Positions 47,174 to 56,646 of a stretch of DNA of 64,000 nucleotides are shown in pieces. The translations under genes were made by a program, and so were the position numbers. Source of the DNA: Caenorhabditis remanei (taxonomy: Eukaryota; Nematoda; Chromadorea; Rhabditida; Rhabditidae); NCBI RefSeq assembly GCF_010183535.1, contig NC_071328.1:4154001-4218000 (forward strand), written 5' to 3'. The notes under the pieces were generated by a model, which saw nothing but the letters and a program-made list of their open reading frames with translations, made no database searches and was not told where the DNA came from. Each line of letters begins with the position of its first letter. The stretch's first letter is position 1.

Positions 47174-47732
47174 ATGAAACTCCTTAGATTTCCATATCTA
47201 GTCCAACAGGAGATTATGTCAACTATGGATTACCAAGATCTATTTTTGCTCTCGTTCTGCTCAAAACGAGTGAAAAACTTGGTGATTTCCAGTGAAAAAA
47301 GTAGATTCAAAGAAATTGAAACCGTTAAGTATAAACTTATCGGTAGAATCATCAGCATACAAAATTCTGTTGATGAAACTTTAGATAACAAGATTGTCAA
47401 AGTCATGGAAGATTTATTTCGATTCAATGGAAAATCGAACATGATAAGTTTCAAGTGAGTTTTGAGATATTTTCCCGAAACCTAGATCAATATTCAACTA
47501 AATAATTTAGAATCCCAATGGATCGAATTGGAAAGAAGAAATACAAGATAGTTCGATTCCCATCAACAATCGAAGCTACACTTGATCATATTCTTGATAT
47601 CTTCGGACAACGTCTGGACTTTCTAGTATGCACTTACCACTTGTCTGACCTTCGAATCCTTTCCAAACTGAAAAATGTCAAGAGAAGCACTTTGTGTCTT
47701 CGTGGGGAAACATGTGCTAATCAGTTGGATGA
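47174..47732 (+). pseudogene. F-box gene interrupted by a retroelement (5' part only)
   Basis: Exon 1 (47174-47454) starts MKLLRFPYLVQQEIMSTMDY, the same F-box N-terminus as the gene at 36040, followed by LSFCSKRVKNLVIS. Exon 2 begins at 47511 in matching phase and reads IPMDRIGKKKYKIVRF... to CANQLDD, where the F-box family similarity stops. The sequence from 47733 (TGTGGCCACC...) has different composition and fits an LTR end. The expected FBA-type C-terminal part (about 130 residues) is missing and should lie beyond the other end of the insertion, outside this window. Confidence 0.7.
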
Positions 47733-48404
47733 TGTGGCCACCCCTTCTGTCTCCAGAAGGCCGCCGGTAATGTGCCGAGTGGGGTGGGAACATGGGCCCA
47801 AAATATACTTCCGTTTTAGGTGGTTCAGAGGTAAAGGGAAGTGTCCCGCTGTACAGTTAACACGTGTATTAAATAACCGATCTATTCAGGGGAAAAGCAT
47901 GACCCGCGAGGGACTGCATTAAAAACCTGATCGATTATTTCCTTTAGGAAATTACATGAAAAGGGAGAAAAGAAGTAAGCGAGGGATTCGAGGAGTCGCT
48001 CTGGGGATTCCTAGCTAATTAAAGCTTAGGGGAGTCCAGAGGGACGCCGGCGAGGCTCACGTACAACTTCTAAAACAAACAACAAAAAAGAGAATTGTTA
48101 AAAGAACAAAACTAAAAACAAGACTGAATAAATTATGATTAGGCCAAGTCGTTGTTGTCGGTCAGCTACGGTTGCACTCGTTTCCTGTGTGCCGTCGCGG
48201 CGAGACCAGTGATGTTGTTAATAGCGTGCGCCTTTGATAGTAGAGACGCAGACACGAGAATGGCGGTGATTTGAATTGAAAGGGAATTGCTTCCGCTTCC
48301 AATGGAGTTAAAGAAACAGGGAAAAAGGGAGAAAAATAACAGAAAGTAAAATATGAAATAAATGTAAACTAAATTAGAATAATTTAGAGAACAATTATTA
48401 TATT
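47733..48404 (-). mobile_element. 3' LTR/UTR region of the Pao/BEL-like element
   Basis: This lies between the broken F-box gene and the end of pol. The boundary reads GATGA then TGTGGCCACC; TGT on the plus strand corresponds to ACA at the 3' end of a minus-strand element, as expected for an LTR. The inner LTR limit was not found and no clear polypurine tract was identified. CGAGG motifs begin here. It has no ORF. Confidence 0.55.
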
Positions 48405-51400
48405 TTAGTTTGGAGTGGGACAGGACCCTGATTCGGGGACCAGGAGACTGTCAACACTCCGGGGGGTCTGAGGCCCGGCTGCTTGCGTTATGTTCACATA
48501 ACATGCAAGCTTGGCTTTCGCTTTGCGAGGGTTGTAAGGCCGGACACGGTGACTGGGTAAGCGAGCTTTCGCTTGATCGACGCCGTCAGGACGAGAAGAC
48601 ATCATAGGATAACTGACACCTGGACTCTGATTAACAGTGTCTTGGGGTCCAATATCACCATGAGAGATCGCGGAACCTGATGACTTCGCCCTGTCATCCA
48701 TATTCTCGAATTTGCGTTGTCGAGGGGCTCTAGGATTAGAATAGAACTTTTCAGAATCGTTAACAGATGTGTTGCGATTAACATCCAAGCTAGGAACTCT
48801 CCGTGTGGCGCCTTCTCCAGATGCGCCTGAACGACTAGCATCTGAATCCGGTGCAGGAGGAGCTCTCCTAACTTTGGATGCGCCTGATCGACTAGCAGCC
48901 AATGTCGGGGTTTCTCTCGTATAACCTTCTTCTGATGTGCCTGAACGACAAGCATCAGAAACCGGCCCTGGAGATACTCTCCTTCCAGAGGATGTGCCTG
49001 AACGACCAACATCCACGTCCGAAACTGTATCAACTGGTGTAGCCGAGAAATACTCGGGTCCAGATGACTTTAGTCCAATCCTATTCCTGGGTGCGCCTGA
49101 ACGACTAGCATCCAAGTCCGTGGCAGATTCGACTGGCTGAGCACTACCGGATCGAGGTGTCCCGTCAAAGGCTAAAGAATTAGCTTTTCGAGGGATACCA
49201 CTATCGGGGAAGTACTCGGAACCAGATGACTTTAGTCCAATCCTTCCTTTGGATGCGCCAGACCGACCAGTATCCAATTCCGGCGGCTCTCGTGCCTCTC
49301 CCTCCCCAGATGTGCCTGAACGACCAACATCTGAAGACGGAACTGCAGCTGAGCTGCCAATTTTGGAGGTGCCTGAACGACTAACATCCAAGTCCGGACC
49401 TTTAACAGATGGGGGAACCGCTCCTGACCCCATACTATCCCCTAGTGGCTGAGATTCAGAAACTAGTGGAAGCAATGGATCGATGAGAGGCTCGGTCCCA
49501 TTAGACTTTAGTCCAATTCCTTCTGTAGGAGTGCCAGAACGGCCAAGCCCTACATCCGGAATCTTTGAACCAGCTTTATCCAACACTTCGCTGACTCCTT
49601 CAACTGGAACTTTCTGCGATTTCTGTCCTATTACTCCGTTCTTCGACTTGTTGTGGCTTTTGGAATGAACGGGGAACGTAGCAATGCAAGGGGGATCCGG
49701 AGGGGCCCGAGGATCAACAGATTGCTCGACCGGCTCGAAAGCTGGATCGTCTTCCGAGGGGGAGACTTCGAGGGGAATCAGATGATTCACTGGCCGCTCA
49801 TAGATCTTACCTTTGCATCTAACAGTCGCTGCACGGATTTCTCCAGAGGGACTGCTTTTTAACGTCTCAATTACTCCTAGAGGCCAATTGTGGCGTGCGA
49901 ACTTCTCAGTATAAATGAACACCAACTGTCCAACACGAGGTTTTAAAGTGGATGTACGTTTCTCCGGATGGGTGTTCTCCTTCAGATAAGCCAGATATGC
50001 TCCTGACCAAACATCCCATAATCTCTCCAAAACTTCGTCGAGACCCGCGAGGTGATCGAGGGTGCGACGCTCAGTTATCGAGGGATTCCGAGATGGATCA
50101 AATTTATCGCCGGGATTCAGTCCGTCACGTTCCGAGGGAAGATCGATCAGAACGGTCGGGAGTAAGAAATCCATGGGACGAAGAGCAGGCAAATCTTCAA
50201 GTGAACGAGGATTGGGCGTCAAGGGTCGACTGTTCAGCATAGATTCTACTCGTACTATCACGTGAGTCAATACAAAGAATGGTTCCAGATGCTTGCCGAT
50301 TTCTTTCCTCAATTGATGCTTCACGATACCCACTACCCTCTCATAAATGCCACCCTGCCACGGTGCGAGAGGGGTGATGTACCGGAAGTTGATCTCATGA
50401 TAGGCAAGAAACGTGGTGAAGGATGTACTAGGTACATAATTCCTCACGTCATCCGAAATAATCTTTGCGCCGAGGGTGAAAGTACGAGCATTATCTGAGT
50501 AGATTGAGGCCGGCACTCCCCGTCTGGAGAATGCGTTCCGCAATCCTAGCAGATACATCTCCGTCGTCCCGTCAGGAATTAACTCGAGGTGAGTTGCCCT
50601 TGTGACGAGGCAGGTGTATACCAAGACATAAGCCTTGCCGATACAGCTACCATCATCTAGGCGATAATTCAGTGGACCACCATAATCGAGGCCCACATGC
50701 TGAAACGGAGTAGACGGAGTTGTACGAAACCGTGGGAGCGTCCGTGAAAACGGATACTCAAACGGCTTGTTGTTAACCCTTTGACAAGGAATACAACTGC
50801 GGATTACAGAATCTGCAAGTTGCTTGTCCGCTTGGATCCAGTATCTCGTTCGAAGCGCTGCTACCAGATATGTCGCCGGTAGATGCACGTTTTTAATGTG
50901 CGTCTCCATAACGACCAATCGTGCTAGCCGATGCTTCTTATGAACCAGAATTAACTTGTTAGTGTCACTAGCAAGAACTGGCGAGGGAACTCTTTGATGG
51001 GCTCGCCAGAGGCCATCGACGTCGAGGACTGGATTCAATTTGGACGAAAATTCCTGCCCAGAGCTAGCCGCTTCCTTATAATGTTCAATGAATACAAGTC
51101 TCCGAGCTATCGCTCTACTCTGTACGCCCAAATCGGGGGTACCGAGGGATTTTTTGGATTCAATGAATTCCGTCATGATCGGACTCTTCCACACGTGACG
51201 TTTGAACAGCTTTAATAAGCAGTTCAAAGTCGAGTGCGTAAACGACACGACTCTGGAAAGAGAGTGGCTTCGCTCGAATGGAACGAAAGAAACGTACTGT
51301 TCCTTACACTGAGTTGTAAGACACATACCCCGAAGGGCTTCAGTCAGAGCTTTGAACTCTGCCTGGTCTGTCGATTTCTCGACAGTGTCTACCGATTTCT

Positions 51401-54140
51401 CAGCAGAACAGTCTACCGATTGCTCAGTAGGTTTTACCGATTTCTCAGTAGAATTTTTGTCAGATTTCTTTCCTGCCGTAATGATTTCCGAGGAAATAAG
51501 TTCACGGAAGTCCGAAGGGCAAGAAATAATGCCTTCGAGGCGACAGGGCCATGTATCTGGATGATTCGTTAAGAAGTCCGGGCCGCGAAACCATAAAGAG
51601 CAATTCTTTAAGTCTTCGCTTCCCATTCCTCTCGTAGCAATATCAGCCGGGTTTTGGTCAGTAGGGCAATGATGAAAGACTGATGGAATCTCGAGGGATT
51701 TCAATGAGTCGCTCTTATCATTAATAGCCTTAACACGATTACTGACCCAGCATTTCTTTTGCTCGTTACGAAGAATCCAATACAAGGCTACCATCGAATC
51801 AGAAAAGAACCTGACGGAGCTTGGGTGCTCCGAAACCATAGCGTTAACTACCGTCATTGCAATCCTCGCACCAATCTCAATCGCGAGTAATTCGAGACGA
51901 GGAATGGTAAGAGTATTACAAGCCGATGGCTTAATTTTCGATTTTGCGGTCAGAAGACCTACCACGGGGTCCCGGCCTTCATACTCATAGAGTATGTAGA
52001 CTGCACAGGCATAGGTATCTTTGGAAGCGTCCGAGAAGACAAGAAGATGGCTCTTCTTGAACTTACCACTAGGTCTCAACATGCGAGGAATCGAAATCGA
52101 TGACTCGGAGAATTGATGCCTAATGGCTTCCCATCGGTTAAGAAGGGAACGAGGGATTTTCGTCTTCCAGTCGATACCGTCATCCCATAAGTCTCGCATC
52201 AATAACTTGAACGAGACCAGCAATGGAGCTAGGACGCCGAGGGGATCGAAAGTTTCGGCCATGCGTGAGGCCACCTGACGTTTCGTCGGGTGTGACTCCA
52301 GCAACGTTGCTAGTTTCACCGTATATGTATCTTTTACAGTATCCCAGAGATAACCGAGTAACTTGATCGTCGTTTCGCTTGTAATCTCATCCCGAGGGAA
52401 TTTAGACATCTCTTCTTGGCAATTCGTGATATACTCTCGAAGACGCATATTCATCGAGGTGAATGCGTCTCTTGAGGCAATCCGAAGATCCTGTATTTCC
52501 GCCTTATTGTTCGAGGTAATCATTACATTGTCGACGTATATGTTCTGCCGAATCCGCTCAGCGATGCCGTCGGTCATTCCATTTAAGTAATGATCGATAG
52601 TGGCAGCGAGGAGAAACGGAGAACACGTCATTCCAAAAGGAATCCGAGTGAATCGGTACTCAATAATGTTATCGCGCACAGGCGGTTTCGTTATATCCTT
52701 TATCCAGATAAAACGAGTACAGTTTCGATCCTCGGGCACCAGACGTACCTGGTGGAAGGCTTTTTCAATATCAGCCACCACCAGGTAATCCGGTAAACGA
52801 GAGCGAATGAGAATGTCGAAGAGATCAACAAGCATGGACGGTCCAGGGTCGAGGCAGTCGTTAAGACTGAGCTCGCCCCCTTTCTTACTGCTCGCATCGA
52901 GTACAATCCGCAACTTTGTCGTAAGCGAAGATTCCTTCACTACGACTCGATGGGGAATGTAATACACTGGATCTGTATTGTTATCCATCTCTGGTGTGAC
53001 TATTTCAATAATACCGCTGGCTAGTTGCTTTTTTAGGATCTCATCATAATCTTGCATCAAATTCTTCTTTCTTTTCAGAGAGAGAATAAGCTGCTCTAAC
53101 CGTTTAGCAGCAACTCCGCGGTTTGACGCGAGGCGTTTCTGCTTCCCGTTCCACGGAAGGGATACCATAATGATACCGTCTTCAGTGTACCGGATGTTCT
53201 TTTTGAACTCGGCAATGAGATCCTTTGTTTCCGTCTTTTTCCCCTCAATTGGCCCAGGTTCCTCGATACCCAAATTCTCAAGATTCCATAACTGAGAAAT
53301 CTCCGAGTGGAGACGCTCGACGGGATCCTTCGAATCCGTCTGAGTCATCAAAGACCCGATGAAGCTTTCACAATGAAACGCTTCAACTTGGTCGCTGCTG
53401 ATCTCGTCCGGGGGAAGTGAAGAACGAGGAGGGGGAAAGATGATAGGAGCAAACGGTGTTAACTCCACGAATCTTTCGGAAGGAAGCAACAGCCTCTTCG
53501 ATCTCCCTAATAATCGAGGTAACAGGTCGTTACCCAAAATCATATCAATGAATTGGCCGTTAAAGGCTTGATCCAATGACAAGGCTTGAGTATCGACGTG
53601 ATGGGCTCGAAGATGACTAACATCGGCTGAACTCAGACGAGGGCAGACGAATTTAGTCTTCGGAAGACGAGGGGCACCAGCGATGAGCATTGAAAAAGGC
53701 TCACCATCTGTATGGAATGACATCTGGTAGATATTTGACTTTTCAGTAGTGGTTTTGCTATATCCCGCAATTGTCAAAGTCCTCGTCGCTAGGATGTTCA
53801 GACCAAAGCGCTCTGCGCTCTCGTGAGAGAGAACAGACAGCGTTGCTCCGGAATCAACCAGTGCTAAAACCTTGTGACCGGCCGTAGTACGTAATACTAC
53901 GAAAGGTAACTTCGAGATCTCGGTTATATCTCCCACGAGGGATGCGTTATAAAGGCATTCCTGTGTGAGACGTTCGAGAAATAGCGGTAAACCTCTACTG
54001 AGAGACGAATCTCCACCAGAATCGTGACCCGAAGGTCGTTCTAGAGACACTGTTGCTGGCGAGGCAACAGTTGGACTGCGGGCCAAGGACGGCCTAGAGT
54101 CAACCTCTAGAGAATTATTGCGAGCCCCCGAAGGGGCCAC
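48405..54140 (-). CDS. Pao/BEL-like retroelement Pol (protease-RT-RNase H-integrase), 1911 codons
   Basis: A single ORF. Visible domains: aspartic protease DSGAT (residues about 96-100); reverse transcriptase (LVVADIEKAFHQVRL, IPFGMTCSPF, then the active site YVDN near 533); RNase H (FSDASKD near 702, RFFSDSMVALYW, TDQNPADIATRG); integrase zinc finger (His pair near 1068-1080, CIPC near 1117); integrase core D (LDYGGP, about 1150), D (SDNARTF, about 1216), E (GIYERVVG, about 1267); then a basic chromodomain-like segment (about 1390-1450). The order PR-RT-RH-IN and these motifs fit Pao/BEL. A tail of about 350 residues rich in RSG(T/A)S repeats follows integrase. No stop interrupts the ORF, so the element may be young. 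The first residue is arbitrary, since expression is probably by frameshift from gag. A GTG codon lies at 54140. Confidence 0.92.
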   Translation of the reverse strand: MAPSGARNNSLEVDSRPSLARSPTVASPATVSLERPSGHDSGGDSSLSRGLPLFLERLTQECLYNASLVGDITEISKLPFVVLRTTAGHKVLALVDSGATLSVLSHESAERFGLNILATRTLTIAGYSKTTTEKSNIYQMSFHTDGEPFSMLIAGAPRLPKTKFVCPRLSSADVSHLRAHHVDTQALSLDQAFNGQFIDMILGNDLLPRLLGRSKRLLLPSERFVELTPFAPIIFPPPRSSLPPDEISSDQVEAFHCESFIGSLMTQTDSKDPVERLHSEISQLWNLENLGIEEPGPIEGKKTETKDLIAEFKKNIRYTEDGIIMVSLPWNGKQKRLASNRGVAAKRLEQLILSLKRKKNLMQDYDEILKKQLASGIIEIVTPEMDNNTDPVYYIPHRVVVKESSLTTKLRIVLDASSKKGGELSLNDCLDPGPSMLVDLFDILIRSRLPDYLVVADIEKAFHQVRLVPEDRNCTRFIWIKDITKPPVRDNIIEYRFTRIPFGMTCSPFLLAATIDHYLNGMTDGIAERIRQNIYVDNVMITSNNKAEIQDLRIASRDAFTSMNMRLREYITNCQEEMSKFPRDEITSETTIKLLGYLWDTVKDTYTVKLATLLESHPTKRQVASRMAETFDPLGVLAPLLVSFKLLMRDLWDDGIDWKTKIPRSLLNRWEAIRHQFSESSISIPRMLRPSGKFKKSHLLVFSDASKDTYACAVYILYEYEGRDPVVGLLTAKSKIKPSACNTLTIPRLELLAIEIGARIAMTVVNAMVSEHPSSVRFFSDSMVALYWILRNEQKKCWVSNRVKAINDKSDSLKSLEIPSVFHHCPTDQNPADIATRGMGSEDLKNCSLWFRGPDFLTNHPDTWPCRLEGIISCPSDFRELISSEIITAGKKSDKNSTEKSVKPTEQSVDCSAEKSVDTVEKSTDQAEFKALTEALRGMCLTTQCKEQYVSFVPFERSHSLSRVVSFTHSTLNCLLKLFKRHVWKSPIMTEFIESKKSLGTPDLGVQSRAIARRLVFIEHYKEAASSGQEFSSKLNPVLDVDGLWRAHQRVPSPVLASDTNKLILVHKKHRLARLVVMETHIKNVHLPATYLVAALRTRYWIQADKQLADSVIRSCIPCQRVNNKPFEYPFSRTLPRFRTTPSTPFQHVGLDYGGPLNYRLDDGSCIGKAYVLVYTCLVTRATHLELIPDGTTEMYLLGLRNAFSRRGVPASIYSDNARTFTLGAKIISDDVRNYVPSTSFTTFLAYHEINFRYITPLAPWQGGIYERVVGIVKHQLRKEIGKHLEPFFVLTHVIVRVESMLNSRPLTPNPRSLEDLPALRPMDFLLPTVLIDLPSERDGLNPGDKFDPSRNPSITERRTLDHLAGLDEVLERLWDVWSGAYLAYLKENTHPEKRTSTLKPRVGQLVFIYTEKFARHNWPLGVIETLKSSPSGEIRAATVRCKGKIYERPVNHLIPLEVSPSEDDPAFEPVEQSVDPRAPPDPPCIATFPVHSKSHNKSKNGVIGQKSQKVPVEGVSEVLDKAGSKIPDVGLGRSGTPTEGIGLKSNGTEPLIDPLLPLVSESQPLGDSMGSGAVPPSVKGPDLDVSRSGTSKIGSSAAVPSSDVGRSGTSGEGEAREPPELDTGRSGASKGRIGLKSSGSEYFPDSGIPRKANSLAFDGTPRSGSAQPVESATDLDASRSGAPRNRIGLKSSGPEYFSATPVDTVSDVDVGRSGTSSGRRVSPGPVSDACRSGTSEEGYTRETPTLAASRSGASKVRRAPPAPDSDASRSGASGEGATRRVPSLDVNRNTSVNDSEKFYSNPRAPRQRKFENMDDRAKSSGSAISHGDIGPQDTVNQSPGVSYPMMSSRPDGVDQAKARLPSHRVRPYNPRKAKAKLACYVNITQAAGPQTPRSVDSLLVPESGSCPTPN
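48770..49590 (-). repeat. RSG(T/A)S peptide repeats in the Pol tail
   Basis: Within the pol ORF, the motif DxxRSG(T/A)S/P recurs about a dozen times at irregular spacing (for example DVGRSGTP, DVSRSGTS, DTGRSGAS, DASRSGAP, DACRSGTS). It alternates with blocks such as RIGLKSSG(S/P)EYF. At DNA level it is seen as repeated CGTTCAGGC-type units. Confidence 0.85.
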
Positions 54141-54150
54141 GAAAAAATTC
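54115..54150 (-). promoter_or_regulatory. gag-pol overlap and candidate +1 frameshift site
   Basis: gag ends at 54115 and the pol frame is open across 54140. Pol is one nucleotide forward (+1) relative to gag. In gag frame the sense strand reads GAA TTT TTT CGT GGC. Skipping the C after TTT TTT gives GTG GCC in pol frame. The six-T run is at 54142-54147. Confidence 0.55.
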
Positions 54151-56646
54151 TGACAACACTGGAGCTGGAGCGTCGGCTGGGTAGTTTCGAGGGTCCCGGT
54201 AGTACTCTTTCAAAGTGCATCCTCCGGTATTGTGCTTGCCTTGACAGTAAGCACAAGTACTGAAGCTCTGGCAATCTTCGGTTCTGTGGTTTCGCTGAGC
54301 ACAATTGTGACAGGAACCGCTAGAACGGAAGAACTGACGAACGTCGTACGAGGGAAGAGCACATTGAAGAATTGAGTGTCCGGGGCCACAGATGAAACAA
54401 CATTTCGAGGCAGCTTCAGAGTCTCGAGGGAAGGTATGATGAATGAATCTTGCATCATAACCTCTCCCGTGCTTGTAGCACGGTTCGAGTTTTTCTCCGG
54501 GCTGCCCTTTCATGCCAGGAATCCGAGGCTTTGGCTGCACTGAAGCCGAGTTGACCGTGGCTGCGTTTCCTTGACTCCGAGGAGCCTGATTTCCCTGGTG
54601 GAACGTCTGCTGGGAACCGAAGTAGCCCAGGCTATTCCCACCAGAAGAGCCGTGGTTGTCTACTTTACTCTGATTCACAGAGTTGTTAGACTGGTTTGAA
54701 GTCTGCGGACTCTTCCCTCCTTTGTTTCTCTTCTTCGAATTTGTCGATGAGTTATTGCTAACATTCGACGCATTTGGAAGCGGAGAAGCCGGTGTCTTGG
54801 TACTACAAGTACCCGCACCAGGAGCGAAATTTCCATTCGACTTCGTAGGATTACTCGAGATCTGGGATGTAGCCATTACTGACTCATCCGGTATCTCTTT
54901 CAACCTTTCAGCGACGTTCGCAGATTGGTATCGATCAGCAAAAGCTCGATCTCTCAAGGATTGATCGTATCTATTGATGATGTCATCAACCGATGGCTGC
55001 GAGCCGTCTTCAAACAAATTTCTGATGTTACGGAGCATCTTCCCCGGTAACTTCACCATGAAGCTGCGAACAAACGAGGGGGTATTTACATCCTCCCCAA
55101 GATCTCGAAGCCTCCGGATGAGCGTTTTGCTCTCCATAAGCTGCCGAGCTGCACGTTTGTAGTCTGTCGCATGGAAACTAAGCCGACTGAATTGCTGAAG
55201 GGCTTCTGTAACTTCCGAAGTATCTTTTTCGAAAGTTTCTCGCATATTCGCTAAGGTAGCTTCAAGCGAATCACGAGGTTTAGTAAGCTCGCAAAAGAAG
55301 CCCTTAGCGTCTCCGATAAGCTTCTTTTCCAAGAGAGACAATCGCATCACATCGTCAAGTCGCGGGTTATGCAATCCAAGTGATTCAAACATCGTCATGA
55401 ACTTTTTGTATCTGAGCGCTTCGCCAGTAAATTTCGGAAGAATGGCATCTAGGTCGTGATAAGACAACCATTTACCATTCGTCTTCCCTTTCCTGGTGCT
55501 CTCTGCCGCACGACACTCGACGTCAGATTCCTCATCAGAAGATTCTTCCTTACGAGCTCGAGGGGCATGAGACCGAGCAGAGACAATGTGTTCCTTCTCG
55601 TCGCTGTCAGACAGGGACGAGAAGTTCGACTGAATTTTTTCACGAGGGGTTGATGCTACTATCTGCTTGTTCTGGGTCATGAAACGTCCACCGCTTTCCG
55701 GACGTTTCTCAACGAAACCTCCAGCGAAATATGGTGATGATCCAGCATTCTGAAGAGGACACATGTGTGTCTCATGCAGATTTGACGTGCAATGCACGCA
55801 CAATCCGTTCCGTGCTAGATAGCGCGGCAGATCCGAGCTCTTACATTTGAAGAGCTCATGTCCTTCATCACAGACCGGGCACGCTATCGGCTGTCCATGG
55901 GACGCCGCGTTCGTGTCCGCTCTGATCGAGGAACGTCTAGAGGCTTCGTGGTTTTCGACACTTGAACGAGTGTGCGAGGTAACCACAGGAGGAACTTGCG
56001 TTCCACCAGAGTTGTTGACTCCGACAGTCGAGGGGTTTTCAATCAGATCGAGGTCCTTGATGTCGTCATCTTTATGGTGGACAGATTCCGTATCCGAATG
56101 GTCTTCTTCGAATGGTTCTTCTCCGTCCACGGGTGAATTTTCCACATCCTTCGAAATATCCGCGGTTTCCGTTGGGGATATCTCTCCAGCGAGGTAATCC
56201 TGCTTCTCGAGGGCTGCTTGCAGGGCCGTGATGGCGTTCTTGATGACCGGCAGGTTGTCAGTCCGTGGTTTCAGGTCGAGATGAGCCTTAGCCACTTCGC
56301 GTAGGCGTTGACGTTCCCGGTTGGACAAGAGTTCGTCGATATTCTTGACGAATTCGTAGAAATGCTTGTCCGTTTCGATCATTCCCGCTATGACCATCAA
56401 CTTCTTTCGCAAGTTGTCGATAGTTTTGAGCCCGAGAGCATCATAGACGGCCGAGGGGTCGTCCATGAAATGGAATGCTTGTTCCGCGGTTTTGAGGCCG
56501 GCGGTGCTTGCACGAGTGATTGCGGTCTTGACGTTGCGTTGAGCCGTCTTGAAGTTTTCCGAGGGCGAACGTTGATTGTTCGCTTGGCCATCTCCAGAGG
56601 TCGTCGGCAGTCCGTTCCGCGAGGGTTGTTGTCCGGTACCAGACAT
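54115..56646 (-). CDS. Gag of the Pao/BEL-like element, 843 aa
   Basis: Structural polyprotein. It starts MSGTGQQPSRNG at 56646. The N-terminal 230 residues are partly helical. A first Cys/His cluster (CPVCDEGHELFKC, then CVHC...H...C, about 258-300) follows. A Gag-like helical core (LPKFTGEALRYKKFM to VRSFMVKLPGKMLRNI, about 405-560) resembles the DUF1759-type region of Pao elements. After an Asn/Ser/Gln-rich linker come two further zinc-binding clusters (CFICGPGH...C, CHNCAQRNHRTEDC and CAYCQGKHNTGGC, about 745-815). The frame is intact. It overlaps pol at its 3' end. Confidence 0.88.
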   Translation of the reverse strand: MSGTGQQPSRNGLPTTSGDGQANNQRSPSENFKTAQRNVKTAITRASTAGLKTAEQAFHFMDDPSAVYDALGLKTIDNLRKKLMVIAGMIETDKHFYEFVKNIDELLSNRERQRLREVAKAHLDLKPRTDNLPVIKNAITALQAALEKQDYLAGEISPTETADISKDVENSPVDGEEPFEEDHSDTESVHHKDDDIKDLDLIENPSTVGVNNSGGTQVPPVVTSHTRSSVENHEASRRSSIRADTNAASHGQPIACPVCDEGHELFKCKSSDLPRYLARNGLCVHCTSNLHETHMCPLQNAGSSPYFAGGFVEKRPESGGRFMTQNKQIVASTPREKIQSNFSSLSDSDEKEHIVSARSHAPRARKEESSDEESDVECRAAESTRKGKTNGKWLSYHDLDAILPKFTGEALRYKKFMTMFESLGLHNPRLDDVMRLSLLEKKLIGDAKGFFCELTKPRDSLEATLANMRETFEKDTSEVTEALQQFSRLSFHATDYKRAARQLMESKTLIRRLRDLGEDVNTPSFVRSFMVKLPGKMLRNIRNLFEDGSQPSVDDIINRYDQSLRDRAFADRYQSANVAERLKEIPDESVMATSQISSNPTKSNGNFAPGAGTCSTKTPASPLPNASNVSNNSSTNSKKRNKGGKSPQTSNQSNNSVNQSKVDNHGSSGGNSLGYFGSQQTFHQGNQAPRSQGNAATVNSASVQPKPRIPGMKGQPGEKLEPCYKHGRGYDARFIHHTFPRDSEAASKCCFICGPGHSILQCALPSYDVRQFFRSSGSCHNCAQRNHRTEDCQSFSTCAYCQGKHNTGGCTLKEYYRDPRNYPADAPAPVLSEFFRGPFGGSQ

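Noticed and set aside
54141..54149. T TTT TTC as a classical -1 slippery heptamer
   Set aside because: In gag phase a -1 slip leads to the wrong frame; pol lies at +1.
54107..54304. Third-frame ORF across the gag-pol junction
   Set aside because: It does not contain protease or zinc motifs. The frame of the DSGAT protease is the one starting around 54140.
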